Assembly (NCBI RefSeq): GCF_000420325.1
Contig: NZ_ATUS01000006.1
Coordinates: forward strand, 64,501 to 128,500
From: Spongiibacter tropicus DSM 19543
GTDB lineage: Bacteria; Pseudomonadota; Gammaproteobacteria; Pseudomonadales; Spongiibacteraceae
Reading direction: 5' to 3'
Length of the DNA: 64,000 nucleotides
The notes under the pieces are model-generated. The model did no database searches. It was not told the DNA's origin and saw only the letters and a list, made by a program, of their open reading frames with translations. Below are positions 26,684 through 36,254 of the stretch, one piece after another; within the stretch, counting starts at the first letter, position 1, and every line of letters begins with the position of its first letter. The position numbers and the translations under genes are program-made.

Positions 26684-28677
26684 ATGTCGATTCCGTCGTT
26701 GGGGTCGAGAGATGCCAGCCGCGCCGTGCGTTGCAGGGCGGGGTCGAACTGGTCGGGAAGCAGCGGGGGCATGTCGTCGTCATCGAGCAGCGCCAAGTCG
26801 CTGGGCGTGTAATCGGGTTCGGGGTCGTAGGCGACGGTTTCGGACAGCTCGGGCTGACGGCGGGGGCCGCCGTCGTCGGAGCCACCCAGGTCATCGGCAG
26901 ATGCCGTGGCCTGTGCCGCAGGCACGGCCGGGATCGCCAAACCGCTCCAGTCATCGGGACGTGCAGGCGGCACATCGGCATAGCGGCCTGCCGTTAGCGC
27001 AGGCGGCGGCAGTACCCGCTGCTTGAAATTGGCATCAGCGTAGTAGCGCAACTTCTTGGCCTTGATCGGCGCGACGCTGGACACCATCACCACTGATTCG
27101 TCTGGCGCAAGCTGCATGACTTCGCCGGGCGTCAGTAGCGGCCGCGCCGTCTCTTGGCGGGACACCATCAGGTGGCCGAGCCACGGCGCAAGTCGATGGC
27201 CTGCGTAGTTCCGCTGCGCACGCAGTTCGGTAGCCGTGCCCAGCGTTTCGGAGATCCGTTTCGCCGTGCGTTCGTCATTCGTGGCGAAGGTCACGCGCAC
27301 ATGGCAGTTGTCCAGAATCGAATGGTTCTGCCCATACGCCTTGTCGATCTGGTTGAGCGACTGCGCGATCAGGAAACTGCGGATGCCGTAGCCGGCCATG
27401 AAGGCCAGCGCCGTCTCGAAGAAGTCCAGGCGCCCCAGAGCCGAGAACTCGTCGAGCATCAGCAACAGCTTGTGGCGGCGCTCAATGCCGTCGCTGCCAT
27501 CGAGCGACTCGGTGAGCCGTCGCCCGATCTGGTTGAGGATCAACCGGATCAGCGGCTTGGTGCGGCTGATGTCCGAAGGCGGCACCACCAGATACAACGA
27601 CACAGGGGATGCAGACGCGATCAGATCGGCGATGCGCCAGTCGCAGCGCGACGTGACTGCGGCCACGGTCGGATCACGGTACAGGCCGAGGAACGACATG
27701 GCGGTGCTCAACACGCCGGAACGCTCGTTGTCCGACTTGTTGAGCACTTCGCGGGCGGCGGACGCGACAACGGGATGCGGTACATCTCCAAGATGCCGCG
27801 TGGTCATCATCCGATGCAGCGTCAGCTCGAACGGGCAAGCCGGGTCACTGAGGAAGTTCGCCACGCCGCGCAGCGTCTTGTCCTCTCCCGCGTAGAGCAC
27901 ATGCAGGATCGCGCCGACCAGCAGCGCATGACTGGTCTTCTCCCAGTGGTTGCGCTTCTCCAGCGCCCCTTCGGGATCGACCAGGATATCGGCGATGTTC
28001 TGCACGTCGCGCACCTCGTGCGCGCCGCGCCTCACTTCCAGCAACGGGTTGTAGGCCGCCGAACTGGCATCGGTCGGGTTGAACAGCAGGCAGTGGCTAA
28101 ATCGACTGCGCCAGCCAGCGGTGATCTGCCAGTTCTCGCCCTTGATGTCGTGGATGACGGCGGATGCCGGCCAGGACAGCAGCGTCGGCACCACCAGGCC
28201 CACACCCTTGCCCGAGCGCGTGGGCGCAAAGGTCAGGACGTGTTCCGGCCCTTCGTGCCGCAGGTAGTGGCCGTCATGCTGGCCGAGAAAGACGCCGGCG
28301 GGCTGCGTCAGCCCGGCCTTGCGAATGTCGGCGACATCGGCCCAGCGGGCCGAGCCATAGGTCGTCACTTTGCGCGCCTGGCGCGAGCGCCACACCGACA
28401 TGGCGATGGCGACCACCACGGCCAGCAGGCCGCTGCTCGCCGCGATCATGCCGCCGGTGTCGAACACCTGCGGCGCGTAGGCGTCGAAGAAGAACCACCA
28501 CTCGAACAGCTTCCACGGGTAATAGACCGGCGTGCCGTGGAAGTCGAACCAGGGCGCGCCCAGGCGTAGCTGGTAGCCCAAGGCGGCGGCGGTCCATTGC
28601 GTGGCACCCCACACACCGGCGATCACGATGCCGAAGACGGCGGCGATCTGCCCGAACAACACGCCCTGAGCTTGCAT
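26680..28677 (-). CDS. traG: TraG, VirD4-like type IV coupling protein
   Basis: The 665-residue coupling protein links the relaxosome to the secretion channel. Two or three N-terminal membrane segments (LFGQIAAVFGIVIAGVWG, MIAASSGLLAVVVAIAMSVW) precede the ATPase domain, with Walker A FAPTRSGKGVG and Walker B LLLMLDEFSALG. I start at the ATG at 28677, which follows GGAGG by seven bases, rather than at 28728. The acidic C-terminal tail is typical. Confidence 0.94.
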   Translation of the reverse strand: MQAQGVLFGQIAAVFGIVIAGVWGATQWTAAALGYQLRLGAPWFDFHGTPVYYPWKLFEWWFFFDAYAPQVFDTGGMIAASSGLLAVVVAIAMSVWRSRQARKVTTYGSARWADVADIRKAGLTQPAGVFLGQHDGHYLRHEGPEHVLTFAPTRSGKGVGLVVPTLLSWPASAVIHDIKGENWQITAGWRSRFSHCLLFNPTDASSAAYNPLLEVRRGAHEVRDVQNIADILVDPEGALEKRNHWEKTSHALLVGAILHVLYAGEDKTLRGVANFLSDPACPFELTLHRMMTTRHLGDVPHPVVASAAREVLNKSDNERSGVLSTAMSFLGLYRDPTVAAVTSRCDWRIADLIASASPVSLYLVVPPSDISRTKPLIRLILNQIGRRLTESLDGSDGIERRHKLLLMLDEFSALGRLDFFETALAFMAGYGIRSFLIAQSLNQIDKAYGQNHSILDNCHVRVTFATNDERTAKRISETLGTATELRAQRNYAGHRLAPWLGHLMVSRQETARPLLTPGEVMQLAPDESVVMVSSVAPIKAKKLRYYADANFKQRVLPPPALTAGRYADVPPARPDDWSGLAIPAVPAAQATASADDLGGSDDGGPRRQPELSETVAYDPEPDYTPSDLALLDDDDMPPLLPDQFDPALQRTARLASLDPNDGIDI

Positions 28678-28913
28678 ACCCTGGCCTCCGATTTCTCCTG
28701 CGCTGATTCCCCGTGGAAAACGCGGCACAAAGGCGTGCCGCAGGCGTCAGGATCGGTGCCGGTTCAGTGCCGGTCAAAGACCGTTATCGGCAGCAAGGTG
28801 ATGCAAAAAGCATGGTGTCATGCAGAGGCGAAACCAGTAAAAACGCCGCAGGCGTGAGCGCGCGGCGGCGTGTCGAGAAAGAAAAATCAAGATTCGCGGC
28901 AGAAAGCCAACAA

Positions 28914-29168
28914 TCAGAACTTCGGCGGCGTGTAGGGCGTGTTTCCATAGCCAAAGAAGCGCTTGTTCGTCGCCTCGGCCACCCGGTTGCACAGCACGTC
29001 TCCCATCGTCGGGCGTTCGGTCTTGCACTGGCGGCGCAGCTCCCTCAGGCGCGCAGGATCTGCGACCAGCTCTTCCACGGTCGGTACATTGGTTGCCTGT
29101 TTCGGTGTTTCGGACTGGCCGCAAGCGGACAGCGCGGCGACCAACAGGAATGGGGCGATCTGCTTCAT
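28914..29168 (-). CDS. eexN: EexN-like entry-exclusion lipoprotein
   Basis: An 84-residue protein (86 if the overlapping ATG at 29174 is used) with a lipoprotein signal (LLVAALSAC) and a small cysteine-containing periplasmic part. Its pattern LVADPARLRELRRQCKTERP is shared by EexN proteins and by the TrbK-like protein at 20964-21266 (LVADPVRLKALRVQCAADR), so the ICE appears to carry two related exclusion lipoproteins. The ATG at 29174 overlaps the LysR stop. It lies upstream of traG with a 236-base gap. Confidence 0.8.
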   Translation of the reverse strand: MKQIAPFLLVAALSACGQSETPKQATNVPTVEELVADPARLRELRRQCKTERPTMGDVLCNRVAEATNKRFFGYGNTPYTPPKF

Positions 29169-29170
29169 GG

Positions 29171-30115
29171 TCATGACTCGACTTCCTCTTGGGAATCGGG
29201 TTCAAGGGGGGGCGTGGCTCTGATGCCGTCCGGCGATTCGATGGCCTGCACACGCTCGATAAAGCGTGACAGCACGTCCGAGGATCCACCTTCCCGGTGC
29301 AGCACATAAGTGGTCAGCATGGGTGAGCGACCCGCCAGCGGCCGAGCCACAATCCCAGGCTCACGGCTGCCTGCGATATGCGGCGCTCCGGCTAGGCCCA
29401 GCGCAAAGCCCGCCGACACTAACGCCATCATCAAATCGCACGAAGCCACACGTTCGGCAATCAGCGGCTCCATATCTATCCGGCGCAGTACGCGCTCGAC
29501 TTGGCGAGCATGGCCTTCGCATACGTGCGGATCGCACAACACCAGCGGATAGCGCAGCACTTCTTCCAGCGGGATGCGCTTGTGCTTCAAAAGCGGATGA
29601 CGTGCAGGAACCGCCACCATCAGCGCATCGCTCCAAACGGCTTCGGCAGTGATGCCTTCTCCAACTTCATCGGACTGGGCAAAGCCCACGTCGTACAGGT
29701 CGTCATGCAGTCCCTTGATCTGCTGCGACAAGGGTACCTCGAACAGGCGAATCTCGACTTCGGGTTCTTCCTGCCGACACAGCGCCAGCAAGGACGGCAG
29801 GCGCGAGGGCGTGATGCCGTCGGACAGTGCGATACGCAACTGACCGTGGAAGCCGTTGGTGGCTGCATTCACGCTATCGCGCGCCTGCTGCAAGGCGGTG
29901 AAGATGCGCGGCACATGCTCCAGAAACAGCTTGCCCGCCCGTGTCAGCCGCGTGCTGCGGCTGGTACGAATGAACAACTGTTCGCCCAGGCTCTCCTCCA
30001 GCTCCTTGATAGTGCGCGACAGCGGTGACTGCTCGATGTGCAGCCTCTCGGCCGCGCGGGCGAAATGTAGTTCTTCGGCGACAGCGAGAAAGCAGCGTAA
30101 GTGTCGAATCTCCAT
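29171..30115 (-). CDS. LysR-family transcriptional regulator
   Basis: The 314-residue protein has the N-terminal LysR winged HTH (MEIRHLRCFLAVAEELHF, then TIKELEESLGEQLFIRTSR) and a periplasmic-binding-protein-like effector domain. GGAGG precedes the start. It lies 14 bases after the outer-membrane efflux gene and overlaps eexN, so it sits between the drug-pump cargo and the transfer genes. It could control traG-trb expression, the pump (as MexT controls MexEF-OprN), or both; the effector is unknown. Confidence 0.9.
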   Translation of the reverse strand: MEIRHLRCFLAVAEELHFARAAERLHIEQSPLSRTIKELEESLGEQLFIRTSRSTRLTRAGKLFLEHVPRIFTALQQARDSVNAATNGFHGQLRIALSDGITPSRLPSLLALCRQEEPEVEIRLFEVPLSQQIKGLHDDLYDVGFAQSDEVGEGITAEAVWSDALMVAVPARHPLLKHKRIPLEEVLRYPLVLCDPHVCEGHARQVERVLRRIDMEPLIAERVASCDLMMALVSAGFALGLAGAPHIAGSREPGIVARPLAGRSPMLTTYVLHREGGSSDVLSRFIERVQAIESPDGIRATPPLEPDSQEEVES

Positions 30116-30129
30116 TTCGCCTCCTGTTG

Positions 30130-31731
30130 TCAGTACAAAGGCCGTTTGAGAGTCGCAGCGTTGTAGCCGCTCATCTCACCGAGTTCATCCAGTTCAGGCC
30201 TGTCGCCGCTTTTGTGGCGCTGCGCGACTGCCTCGCCCTGCGGTCCGGGCAAGGCGTGTGACCAGCCGCCGGCCAGCGTCTTGTAGACCGCCACCAACGC
30301 CGTCGCCCTGCGGGTGGCGCTTTGTGCCAGCAAGTCTTCGGACTCCAAGCGTGAACGTTCGGCCTCCAGCACATCCAAAACATGGATGGCGCCGCCCTCA
30401 AATTGCAGGCGAGCCGTCTTGGCTGCCCGGCGGCTGGCCTCGGTCGCCTGTACCAGCATGGCGTACTCGGTCTGCGCGCGCGATAGGCGTACCAGCGCGT
30501 TCTCGGTTTCTTCCATGGCGCGCAGCACCGTGCGCTCGTATACCGCCAAGTTTTCGGCAGTGGCTGAATTGGCCGCCGCGATGCGCGACCGCACCCGGCC
30601 CACGTCTAGGAAGGAACCACCCACACCGAGCGAGATCATTCGCGTTTCACTATCACGCTCGAACAACGAACCAAAGCCCAACGCCTGCGTGCCGATCAGC
30701 CCTCCCAACGTAAAGCGAGGGAACAGGTCTGCCATGGCTACGCCGATACGCGCAGTGGCCGCAGCCAGCCTACGTTCTGCCGCAGCCACATCGGGACGGC
30801 GACGCAGTAGATCGCCCGGTGCACCGGCGTTGATCTGGGCGGGCAGCTCAGGCAAGGCTGCGGGGTGATCCAGCACTTCGGCCATCGCCGCAGGCGTGCG
30901 GCCAGTGAGCACGGCAATGCGGTGGGCGGCCACAGCAGCCTCAGCTTCAAGCGGCGGAATGCGCGAGCGTGTCAGCGCCAATTGCGTGCGGGCGCGGTCG
31001 GCATCGAACGACGTGCCCCGGCCGTTCTCGAACAAGACCTCGATCAGCCGCAGCGTATCGGCTTGGTTGATTTCGTTGTCCCGCGCGACCTGTAATTGCA
31101 CTTGCAAGCCGCGCAAGCGGAAATAGGCGTCGGTCAACTCGGCCACCATAGCCACTTGTACGCCCGCCAGGTCGGCTGCGCTGGCCTCGGTCTCGGCGCG
31201 CTGCGATTCCACGCTGCGCCGCACTCGGCCAAAGAAGTCCAATTCCCAGATCACGGATAGGCCAGCCGAATGCAGATCGTTATCCCGGTCGGAGCGGGAC
31301 GCATCCGGTGCTTGTGCAGCACTGGCGCGCTGGGTACTGATTTCACCGGACGCGCCCAGCGTCGGATAGTAGTCTTGGCGACGTTCGCGCGACAGTGCGC
31401 TGGCTTGCTCGTAGCGCGACAGTGCTATGCGGATGTCGTGATTGGCGTGAAGAGCATTCTCCACCAAAGAGTGCAGCACCGGGTCATCCAGTTCCCGCCA
31501 GAATTGCGCATCGGCCTCCGGTACAAGCTGGGACACGGCAACGGGGTCTTGGCGGGCATACGTCACTGCCTGGGGCGCGGCAGGTGCCTTGTAATTCGGC
31601 CCTACTGCGCAAGCTGCCAGCGTCAACGCCACCAAAGGGAGCAGTACCAGATGTGGCATCCGACGTAGGCATGGTCGGATGCGGGATGGCGTTTGAAGCA
31701 TGACGGAATCAGTCCTTGTGGAGTCAGACAT
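30130..31731 (-). CDS. Outer-membrane efflux channel (OprM/NodT family lipoprotein)
   Basis: The 533-residue protein is a TolC-like channel for the RND pump. It has a lipoprotein signal (LVALTLAAC followed by AVGPNYK), characteristic of OprM/OprN-type factors, and two OEP repeats rich in coiled coil. The ATG at 31731 follows GGAGG by six bases and overlaps the end of the RND gene by eight bases, so translation is coupled. A later ATG at 31701 is possible. Confidence 0.93.
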   Translation of the reverse strand: MSDSTRTDSVMLQTPSRIRPCLRRMPHLVLLPLVALTLAACAVGPNYKAPAAPQAVTYARQDPVAVSQLVPEADAQFWRELDDPVLHSLVENALHANHDIRIALSRYEQASALSRERRQDYYPTLGASGEISTQRASAAQAPDASRSDRDNDLHSAGLSVIWELDFFGRVRRSVESQRAETEASAADLAGVQVAMVAELTDAYFRLRGLQVQLQVARDNEINQADTLRLIEVLFENGRGTSFDADRARTQLALTRSRIPPLEAEAAVAAHRIAVLTGRTPAAMAEVLDHPAALPELPAQINAGAPGDLLRRRPDVAAAERRLAAATARIGVAMADLFPRFTLGGLIGTQALGFGSLFERDSETRMISLGVGGSFLDVGRVRSRIAAANSATAENLAVYERTVLRAMEETENALVRLSRAQTEYAMLVQATEASRRAAKTARLQFEGGAIHVLDVLEAERSRLESEDLLAQSATRRATALVAVYKTLAGGWSHALPGPQGEAVAQRHKSGDRPELDELGEMSGYNAATLKRPLY

Positions 31732-34700
31732 GGGTGGCCTCCATGGCGACATTTGCCTGGCGACGTGGCTTGCGCGTCGCGAGCCTGCGTAACGCGACGT
31801 AGAAAACAGGAGTCAGGAATAAACCGAACAAGGTCACGCCGAGCATGCCGGCGAACACAGTCACTCCCATAACCTGGCGAATCTCCGCGCCTGCGCCGGA
31901 ACCGACCATCAGCGGCACCACGCCAGCGATGAAGGCGATGGAAGTCATGATGATCGGGCGCAGACGAAGGCGTGATGCCTCCAGCGCGGCATCGAGGATG
32001 CTGTGCCCCTTGCGCTCAAGTTCACGGGCGAACTCCACGATCAGAATGGCATTCTTGGAGGCCAGACCAATCAGCACTATCAAGCCAATCTGCACGAAAA
32101 TGTTGCTGTCACCACCCGCGAGCCACACGCCCGTCATGGCCGACAACAGGCTCATGGGCACGATCAGGATGACGGCCAGCGGCAACGTCCAGCTTTCGTA
32201 CAGTGCCGCCAGCACCAGGAAGACCAACAGTACCGCCAGCGGGAACACCACCAGCGCGGTATTGCTTTGCGTGACCTGCTGGTAGCTGAGGTCGGTCCAC
32301 TCCAGTTGCATGCCTGGCGGCAGCACCTTGTCTGCAATGGATTGCACTTGCTGCAATGCCTGCGATGACGACACCAGACGCGGATCTGACTCACCAATCA
32401 GGTCGGCAGATGGATAGCCGTTGAAGCGGATGACGGGATCGGGGCCGAATGTCTTGCGCACGTCCACCATGCTGCCGATGGGCACCATGTCGCCATTGGC
32501 GTTGCGGGTGCGCAGTTTGACCACGTCCTCGACAGAACTGCGGAACGGTGCGTCCGCCTGAGCCATCACCCGGAAGGTGCGGCCAAAGCGCGTGAAGTCG
32601 TTGACATACGCCGAACCCAGGTACACTTGCAGCGTATCGAAAAGATCGGTCACGGCCACGCCCTGTGCCTTCGCCTTGGTGCGGTCCACTACGGCGTCAA
32701 GCTGCGGCACATTGGCCTGATAGGAACTGATCGGATATTGGAATCCCGGTTCTTGCGAGATGGCCGTCGCCAGCTCGGTGGTCGCCGTCTGCAATGCGGC
32801 ATAGCCCTCACGGTTGCGATCCTGCACGTAAAGAGAGAACCCGGAACCCGCGCCCAGCCCCATGACAGGGGGCGGCATGATGGCAAAGGCCAGACCGTCC
32901 TGCTCCTGAGCGAAGCGCTCGTTCAACTGTTCCGCAATCTCGGTTGCAGTGTGCTTGCGCTCATTGATGGGCTTGAGTACGAAATACACTAGGCCGCTAT
33001 TGGACGTGTTGGTCGACTGCAAGCCGTTCATGCCCGGGAACTGCACGGCGTTGTAGACGCCATCGGTCTTGAGCGCGATGTCGCTCACACGGCGGACCAG
33101 CGCTTCCGTGCGCTCCAGGGATGCACCCTCGGGTAGCTGGATGACACCGATGAGATACAGCTTGTCCTGCATGGGGATGAATCCGCCAGGGACGGCCTTG
33201 AACACAGCTCCCGTCGCCACCAGTAGCGCGATGTAGACGAGAAACACCGCACCACGCCGCCCGAGGATGCGCGACACGCTGTTTCCATAGCCATCCGCGC
33301 TGCGCAGGAAGAAACGGTTGAACGGCCGGAATATCCAGCCCAGACTGCGATCCAGCACCCGCGTGGGCAGGTCTGGCGCGGCACCATGCGGGCGAAGCAG
33401 GCGCGCGGCCAGCGCAGGCGACAGCGTCAGCGAGTTGATGGCCGAAATTACCGTGGAGATCGCAATGGTGACGGCGAACTGTTTGTAGAACTGCCCTGTC
33501 ACGCCGGACAGGAATGCCATAGGCACGAATACCGAGCACAGCACCAGCGAGATGGCGACGATGGGGCCACTGACTTCGCGCATGGCCTGATGGGCCGCAG
33601 CCAGCGGCGCCAGCCCTTCGGCGATGTTGCGCTCGACGTTTTCCACCACCACGATCGCGTCGTCCACCACGATCCCGATGGCAAGCACGAGTCCAAAAAG
33701 CGTGAGCGTATTGATGGAAAAGCCCAGCATCAGCAGCACGGCGAAGGTGCCTACCACCGACACCGGCACGGCTAGCAGTGGGATGATGGAGGCACGCCAA
33801 GTCTGAAGGAACAAGATCACCACCAGCACCACCAGTCCGATGGCTTCCAGCAGAGTGTTGACGACCGCCTTGATCGACTGACGCACGAAGACAGTTGAGT
33901 CATACTCCACCGACCATTCCACTCCCTCGGGAAAGCGCTTGGCCAACTCGTCCATCTTCGCGCGGACTTGATCCGAGATTTCGATGGCATTGGCGCCCGG
34001 GGCTTCAAGGACAGAGATCGCGACAGCAGGCTTGTTGTTGAGCAACGACATCAGCGAGTAGCTGGATGCGTCCATTTCCACGCGCGCCACATCTCGCAGC
34101 CGGGTGACCTGACCCTGCGATCCGGTCTTGACGATGACGTCGCCGAACTCTTCTTCCGTCACCAGCCGGCCCTGCGCATTGATGGACAGGAGGAAGTCGC
34201 TTCCCGAGGGGTTGGGCGGCGCACCTAGTTGACCGGCCGAGACCTGGACGTTCTGTTCGCGCACGGCTTCGACCACATCGCCGGCGGTCATACCCAGCGC
34301 CGCAATTTTGTCGGGGTCCAGCCATAAGCGCATGGCGTAGTCGCCAGAGCCGTAGATCTTGGCATCGCCCACCCCCTGGATGCGTGCCAACTCGTCGCGT
34401 ACATGGAGCACGGCATAGTTGCGCAGGTACAGCGCGTCATAGCGATCGCCCGGCGAGCGCAACTGCACGACCAGCGTTTCGTTGTGGGACTGTTTGACGG
34501 TCACCACACCTTGCTGGCGCACCGCTTCGGGAAGACGCGGCTCTGCCTGGGCGACACGGTTCTGTACCTTGACCTGGGCGTCGTCGGGATCGGTGCCAGG
34601 ACGGAAGGTGACGGTCAGCACCAACACGCCATCACTACCGGCCACGGACTTCATGTAGAGCATGTTTTCCACGCCGGTGATGGATGCCTCCAGTGGTGCG

Positions 34701-34891
34701 GCTACCGTGTCGGCGATTTCGCGCGGATTTGCGCCAGGATACGTGGCGCGAACCTGTACGCTGGGTGGCACGACTTCCGGGTACTCGCTGACGGGCAAGA
34801 GCGGGATCGCGATCAACCCAACCACGAAAATGATGATGGACAGCACGGCCGCAAAAATCGGCCTGTCCACGAAAAAGCGGGCAAAGTTCAT
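31724..34891 (-). CDS. RND (HAE1) multidrug efflux transporter, MexF-like
   Basis: The 1055-residue inner-membrane pump starts MNFARFFVDRPIFAAVLS, the standard HAE1 opening; the longer frame from 34957 is not needed. It contains the hallmark GLVLAIGIVVDDAIVVVENVERN, whose two aspartates are the proton relay, two large periplasmic loops and 12 predicted helices. The N-terminal sequence is close in style to MexF. It works with the adaptor upstream and the OprM-like channel downstream, likely exporting hydrophobic drugs or solvents. Confidence 0.94.
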   Translation of the reverse strand: MNFARFFVDRPIFAAVLSIIIFVVGLIAIPLLPVSEYPEVVPPSVQVRATYPGANPREIADTVAAPLEASITGVENMLYMKSVAGSDGVLVLTVTFRPGTDPDDAQVKVQNRVAQAEPRLPEAVRQQGVVTVKQSHNETLVVQLRSPGDRYDALYLRNYAVLHVRDELARIQGVGDAKIYGSGDYAMRLWLDPDKIAALGMTAGDVVEAVREQNVQVSAGQLGAPPNPSGSDFLLSINAQGRLVTEEEFGDVIVKTGSQGQVTRLRDVARVEMDASSYSLMSLLNNKPAVAISVLEAPGANAIEISDQVRAKMDELAKRFPEGVEWSVEYDSTVFVRQSIKAVVNTLLEAIGLVVLVVILFLQTWRASIIPLLAVPVSVVGTFAVLLMLGFSINTLTLFGLVLAIGIVVDDAIVVVENVERNIAEGLAPLAAAHQAMREVSGPIVAISLVLCSVFVPMAFLSGVTGQFYKQFAVTIAISTVISAINSLTLSPALAARLLRPHGAAPDLPTRVLDRSLGWIFRPFNRFFLRSADGYGNSVSRILGRRGAVFLVYIALLVATGAVFKAVPGGFIPMQDKLYLIGVIQLPEGASLERTEALVRRVSDIALKTDGVYNAVQFPGMNGLQSTNTSNSGLVYFVLKPINERKHTATEIAEQLNERFAQEQDGLAFAIMPPPVMGLGAGSGFSLYVQDRNREGYAALQTATTELATAISQEPGFQYPISSYQANVPQLDAVVDRTKAKAQGVAVTDLFDTLQVYLGSAYVNDFTRFGRTFRVMAQADAPFRSSVEDVVKLRTRNANGDMVPIGSMVDVRKTFGPDPVIRFNGYPSADLIGESDPRLVSSSQALQQVQSIADKVLPPGMQLEWTDLSYQQVTQSNTALVVFPLAVLLVFLVLAALYESWTLPLAVILIVPMSLLSAMTGVWLAGGDSNIFVQIGLIVLIGLASKNAILIVEFARELERKGHSILDAALEASRLRLRPIIMTSIAFIAGVVPLMVGSGAGAEIRQVMGVTVFAGMLGVTLFGLFLTPVFYVALRRLATRKPRRQANVAMEATHV

Positions 34892-34910
34892 GATGGCTGG
34901 CTCTCCGCGC

Positions 34911-36113
34911 TCATTCGCTCGCCTGGGCGATTTGTCGGCCTGCAGGCGCCATTTCAATGTCCTGGGCCGTCACTGGCATGCCGACAGAAACCTTCTGGAT
35001 GCCGTTGACGATCACGCGGTCGCCGGGATTTAGACCTTCCTCGACGATGCGCAGGCCTTCGGCCTTGCGTCCCAGCGTGATGTCGCGGCGCTGGGCGGTG
35101 TTGTTCTCATCGATCACATACACGTACTTGCGGCTCTGGTCGGTCAGGATGGCCTTGTCGTCGATCAGCATGGCCTCGAAACTGCCGCTACCCGGCAGGC
35201 GCACTCGGGCATAGAGGCCCGGCGTAAGCAGGCCGTCGGGATTGACCAGGGTGGCGCGTGCGCGGATGGTGCCGGTGGCCGCATCGACACGGTTGTCCAC
35301 GAAGTCCACGTTTCCGGCGTGTGGATAGCCGTTCTCGCCGACCAGGCCCACCTGCACCGGGATACTTTCGCTGCGCTGGTCGGGGCGCTCTCCGTTGCGA
35401 GCCATGTGGGCGTAGCGCAGATAGGTACGCTCGTCGCTATCAAAATGCACGTGCACCGGGTTCAGCGAGACTACGGTGGTCAGGATGCTGGCCTGGCCGT
35501 CAGCACTCACCAAGTTGCCTGCCGTGACCAGTGCACGTCCGGCGCGGCCTGTGATGGGCGAACGTACCTGGGTGAACGACAGATCCAACTTGGCGGTCTC
35601 GACTGCGGCTTGGGCGAACTGCACGTTGGCTTGGGCCTGATCGGCGGCGGCGTGGCGCTGCTCCAACTCCTCGGTGGAGGCTGCTTGCAACGAAGCCAGC
35701 TTTTGAGCACGGGCCGCTTCGCTACGTGCCAGTGCGGCCTGCGTGCGGGCGCGGGCCAAGTCTGCTTCCGCGCGAGCCAGAGCAGCACGGTAACTGCGAG
35801 CGTCAATCTCGAACAGCACGTCGCCACGTTTGACGATCTGGCCCTCTTCGTAATTGACCCTGTCGATGTAGCCACTCACACGTGGCCGCAGCGCAACGCT
35901 TTCCACCGCCTCGACGCGGCCATTGAACTCATCCCATAGGACGATCTTGCGCACCGACACAGGTGCCACGCTGACCGTGGGTGGAGGGGCGGCGACCGCG
36001 TCGGCGGCGTCGCTATTGCAGCCAGCTAGGGACAGCGCCAGCAAGCTCGCCGCAGCTAACGGCAAGGCGCGGCGCCAGGAAGGCAGGACCGCAAGGTAAG
36101 GCAATGTGCTCAT
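34911..36113 (-). CDS. Periplasmic adaptor (membrane fusion) lipoprotein of the RND pump, MexE-like
   Basis: The 400-residue protein has a lipoprotein signal (LLALSLAGC), then a barrel-sandwich lipoyl domain (VEAVESVALRPRVSGYIDRV), an alpha hairpin and a beta-barrel, the usual HlyD/MexE plan. I choose the ATG at 36113 because the longer frame to 36179 would cross the promoter/operator region. It is first in the efflux operon and divergent from tetR. Confidence 0.93.
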   Translation of the reverse strand: MSTLPYLAVLPSWRRALPLAAASLLALSLAGCNSDAADAVAAPPPTVSVAPVSVRKIVLWDEFNGRVEAVESVALRPRVSGYIDRVNYEEGQIVKRGDVLFEIDARSYRAALARAEADLARARTQAALARSEAARAQKLASLQAASTEELEQRHAAADQAQANVQFAQAAVETAKLDLSFTQVRSPITGRAGRALVTAGNLVSADGQASILTTVVSLNPVHVHFDSDERTYLRYAHMARNGERPDQRSESIPVQVGLVGENGYPHAGNVDFVDNRVDAATGTIRARATLVNPDGLLTPGLYARVRLPGSGSFEAMLIDDKAILTDQSRKYVYVIDENNTAQRRDITLGRKAEGLRIVEEGLNPGDRVIVNGIQKVSVGMPVTAQDIEMAPAGRQIAQASE

Positions 36114-36156
36114 TGTTTTCAGTCTCGAAGGGATGGCGAAACCCGGTTGATAAAAT

Positions 36157-36210
36157 TTGACATACGTGACGTATGCCATTTATCATCCACTCATACGCAA
36201 CGTATGTCAA
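36157..36210. promoter_or_regulatory. Divergent promoters with twin palindromic operators (tetR / efflux operon)
   Basis: Two 6-3-6 palindromes, CATACG-TGA-CGTATG at 36161-36175 and CATACG-CAA-CGTATG at 36192-36206, have centres 31 bases (three helical turns) apart. Each outer arm is fused to a perfect -35 box: TTGACA at 36157-36162 reading right (with TATCAT at 36181-36186) and TTGACA at 36210-36205 reading left (with GATGAT 17 bases on). Repressor binding would block both promoters. The cognate regulator is most likely the adjacent TetR protein. Confidence 0.75.
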
Positions 36211-36254
36211 TCATTTACATACACTTCTTATGTGAAAAATCGGAGGACGACCTA

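Noticed and set aside
27154-28569. 471-codon plus-strand frame opposite traG
   Set aside because: Antisense shadow of the coupling protein gene.
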